A stretch of DNA of 25,332 nucleotides from assembly GCA_035534995.1 (NCBI GenBank), contig DATLQX010000342.1, positions 1 to 25,332 on the forward strand, in the 5' to 3' direction. Position 1 is the first letter of the stretch. Each line of letters opens with the position of its first letter. This DNA comes from JANWHV01 sp035534995. Lineage in GTDB: Bacteria > Chloroflexota > UBA5177 > JANWHV01. A model generated the notes under the pieces. The model searched no databases, had not been told where the DNA came from, and was given only the letters and a program-made list of their open reading frames with translations. Of this stretch, positions 23,964 through 25,332 are shown in pieces. The position numbers were made by a program, and so were the translations under genes.

Positions 23964-25282
23964 TCAGACTGTCGCTCGCACGGGACCGCTCGCCAGCGCC
24001 CAGGGGGCATCCCGCAGCCACTTCTCCAGCTCGGCGGCCGGGAGGGGCCGGCTGACAAAGTAGCCCTGGACCGTATCGCAGCCGAGGGCTCGAAGCGCGT
24101 CCAGTTCTACCTTGGGTTGATAGTGCACTTCCAATTGGTCGTCCGAAATGGCCTGCCGGAGATCGCCCATGAGGGTAAGGCGCGCGGAGCTATGTTGATC
24201 GTGCGCGGCGTTGTAGACTGTGTACCCAGTCCCCGCCCGTTTGGCGACATACATGGCCACATCGGCGTGCCGCATCAGCGTATCGGCGTCTTCCCCGTGA
24301 GTCGGGTAGACGGCAATGCCGACACTGCCGCCCACGTCCAGTGCGTGGTCCTCAATCTCAAATGGAGTCGCCAGATCCGCCAGGGCGCGTTGGATCACCT
24401 GAAGGGCGGCGGCATTGTCGGCGCCGGGAAGGAGAATGGCAAATTCATCGCCGCCCAGGCGGGCCACGAAGTCGGAGGCGCGCAAGGCGCCGCGCAGCCG
24501 AGCGGCAACCTGTCGCAGAAGCTCGTCACCACAGCCATGACCGAGCGTGTCATTGATTTCCTTGAAGCGATTGAGATCCATCACCGCCAGACTCAGGGTC
24601 GCGCGGTCACGCGCCGCCGCCAGGAGAGCCTGATGCAAGGTCTCTTTCAGTAAGGCGCGGTTAGGCAGATCGGTGAGCGCATCATGGAAGGCTTGGTGCT
24701 CGAGGGCAGCCTCGGCGTGATGCCGGGCGCTGACGTCCGTGGCCACGGCAATGGCCCGGACGGCACGTTCTCCTCGTCCACCAGCGGCGTCCAGCGAATC
24801 TCGTAGACCCGGTCCCGTATGGTGCGGACACCGGTAAGCTCGTGCCCGGCCAGGGCCTGGCGCGCGTCCTCCAGCATGGCGGGCGTGTCGGCAAACGCAT
24901 GGAAGACTCTCCGTCCCATGAGGGAATCCGAGGCCACGCCGCGGCCCTCGGCCAGGGAAATGGTGCCGGCGGCATCAAGGGCAAAGAGGAACACCGGCGC
25001 GTTGGCGACCAAGGTACGGATGTGGTTTCGGCTCTCCGCCAACGCGGAATCCGCGGCGGCAAATCGCCGATCAACGAAGGACACGCCGAGCGCCAAGCCA
25101 AGAACCAATACCGTAATGAGGGCGAGCGCGCCTCCTCCCAGTTGGTCGGCGTTCATCACGTCCTGGGCGGGCATCGGCATGGGCATGGGATTGAAGCCGG
25201 CGGCGGCCATCCCCGTGTAATGCATTCCGGCGATGGCCAGGCCCATTTGGAGCGCCAAACTCGCAACTACTGGATGGACCAA
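23964..25282 (-). pseudogene. Decayed MHYT-PAS-GGDEF-(EAL) cyclic-di-GMP protein
   Basis: Reading from the 5' side: a last MHYT repeat (AGMHYTGM) with one further membrane helix, then a PAS-like region ending in RWTPLVDE, in one frame. The reading frame then shifts near 24771-24773; adding one G restores VDEGERAVRAIAVATDVS. The second frame encodes a full GGDEF domain with the I-site RASD five residues before GGDEF (24441-24455). After it, the EAL start (LEVHYQPKVEL) joins directly to the EAL end (DALRALGCDTVQGYFVSRPL) at about 24101, so the EAL catalytic core is missing. An in-frame stop at 25289-25291 cuts off the rest of the MHYT domain. The downstream frame could still be translated as a GGDEF-only protein, but there is no obvious start. 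Confidence 0.75.
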
Positions 25283-25332
25283 GCGGTATTATCTCTTCCA
25301 TGATGTTGCCCACGCTGTAGATATCGGCACGA

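Overview
The window looks like a piece of chromosome from a GC-rich, respiring bacterium. My best guess is the phylum Chloroflexota (Thermomicrobia-like), judging from the mix of a 14-subunit-type complex I, a non-lipoprotein sugar-binding protein, a DUF6941-like protein and a Cgl0159-type aldolase. This is an inference from gene content; no rRNA or other phylogenetic marker is present. I see no tRNA, CRISPR array, insertion sequence or phage gene.

Region 1 (about 61-9162, minus strand) is the respiratory block. Ten complex I genes run nuoA-B-C-D-E-F-G-H-I-J in canonical order, with several stop/start overlaps. The remaining membrane subunits (nuoK-N) would lie beyond the left edge. A small Rieske ferredoxin gene precedes nuoA on the same strand, and an extended -10 promoter lies between them.

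Region 2 (about 9300-16406, plus strand) is a self-contained carbohydrate cassette and the most interesting part. It holds an RpiR/SIS regulator with a strong promoter and an overlapping array of GAAAT/ATTTC half-sites, a sugar ABC importer (binding protein and two permeases, no ATPase), a kinase of the ADP-dependent glucokinase/phosphofructokinase family with intact HXE, NXXE and GLGD motifs, and a Cgl0159-type (beta/alpha)8 aldolase. Import, phosphorylation and aldol cleavage of one sugar or polyol is the simplest reading, with the kinase and aldolase as an IolC/IolJ-like pair. A seven-codon ORF with a very strong ribosome binding site sits between kinase and aldolase.

Region 3 (16493-22523, minus strand) is a leucine/isovalerate catabolism operon: a DUF6941-like protein with a proline-rich tail, then liuB, liuC and liuD (3-methylcrotonyl-CoA carboxylase beta, 3-methylglutaconyl-CoA hydratase, carboxylase alpha), then an ornithine cyclodeaminase/mu-crystallin family gene.

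Region 4 (22727-25332) has a plus-strand MFS transporter and a decayed minus-strand signalling gene. The latter has an MHYT remnant, a PAS region, an apparent one-base frameshift, an intact GGDEF domain, and an EAL domain from which almost the whole middle has been removed in frame.
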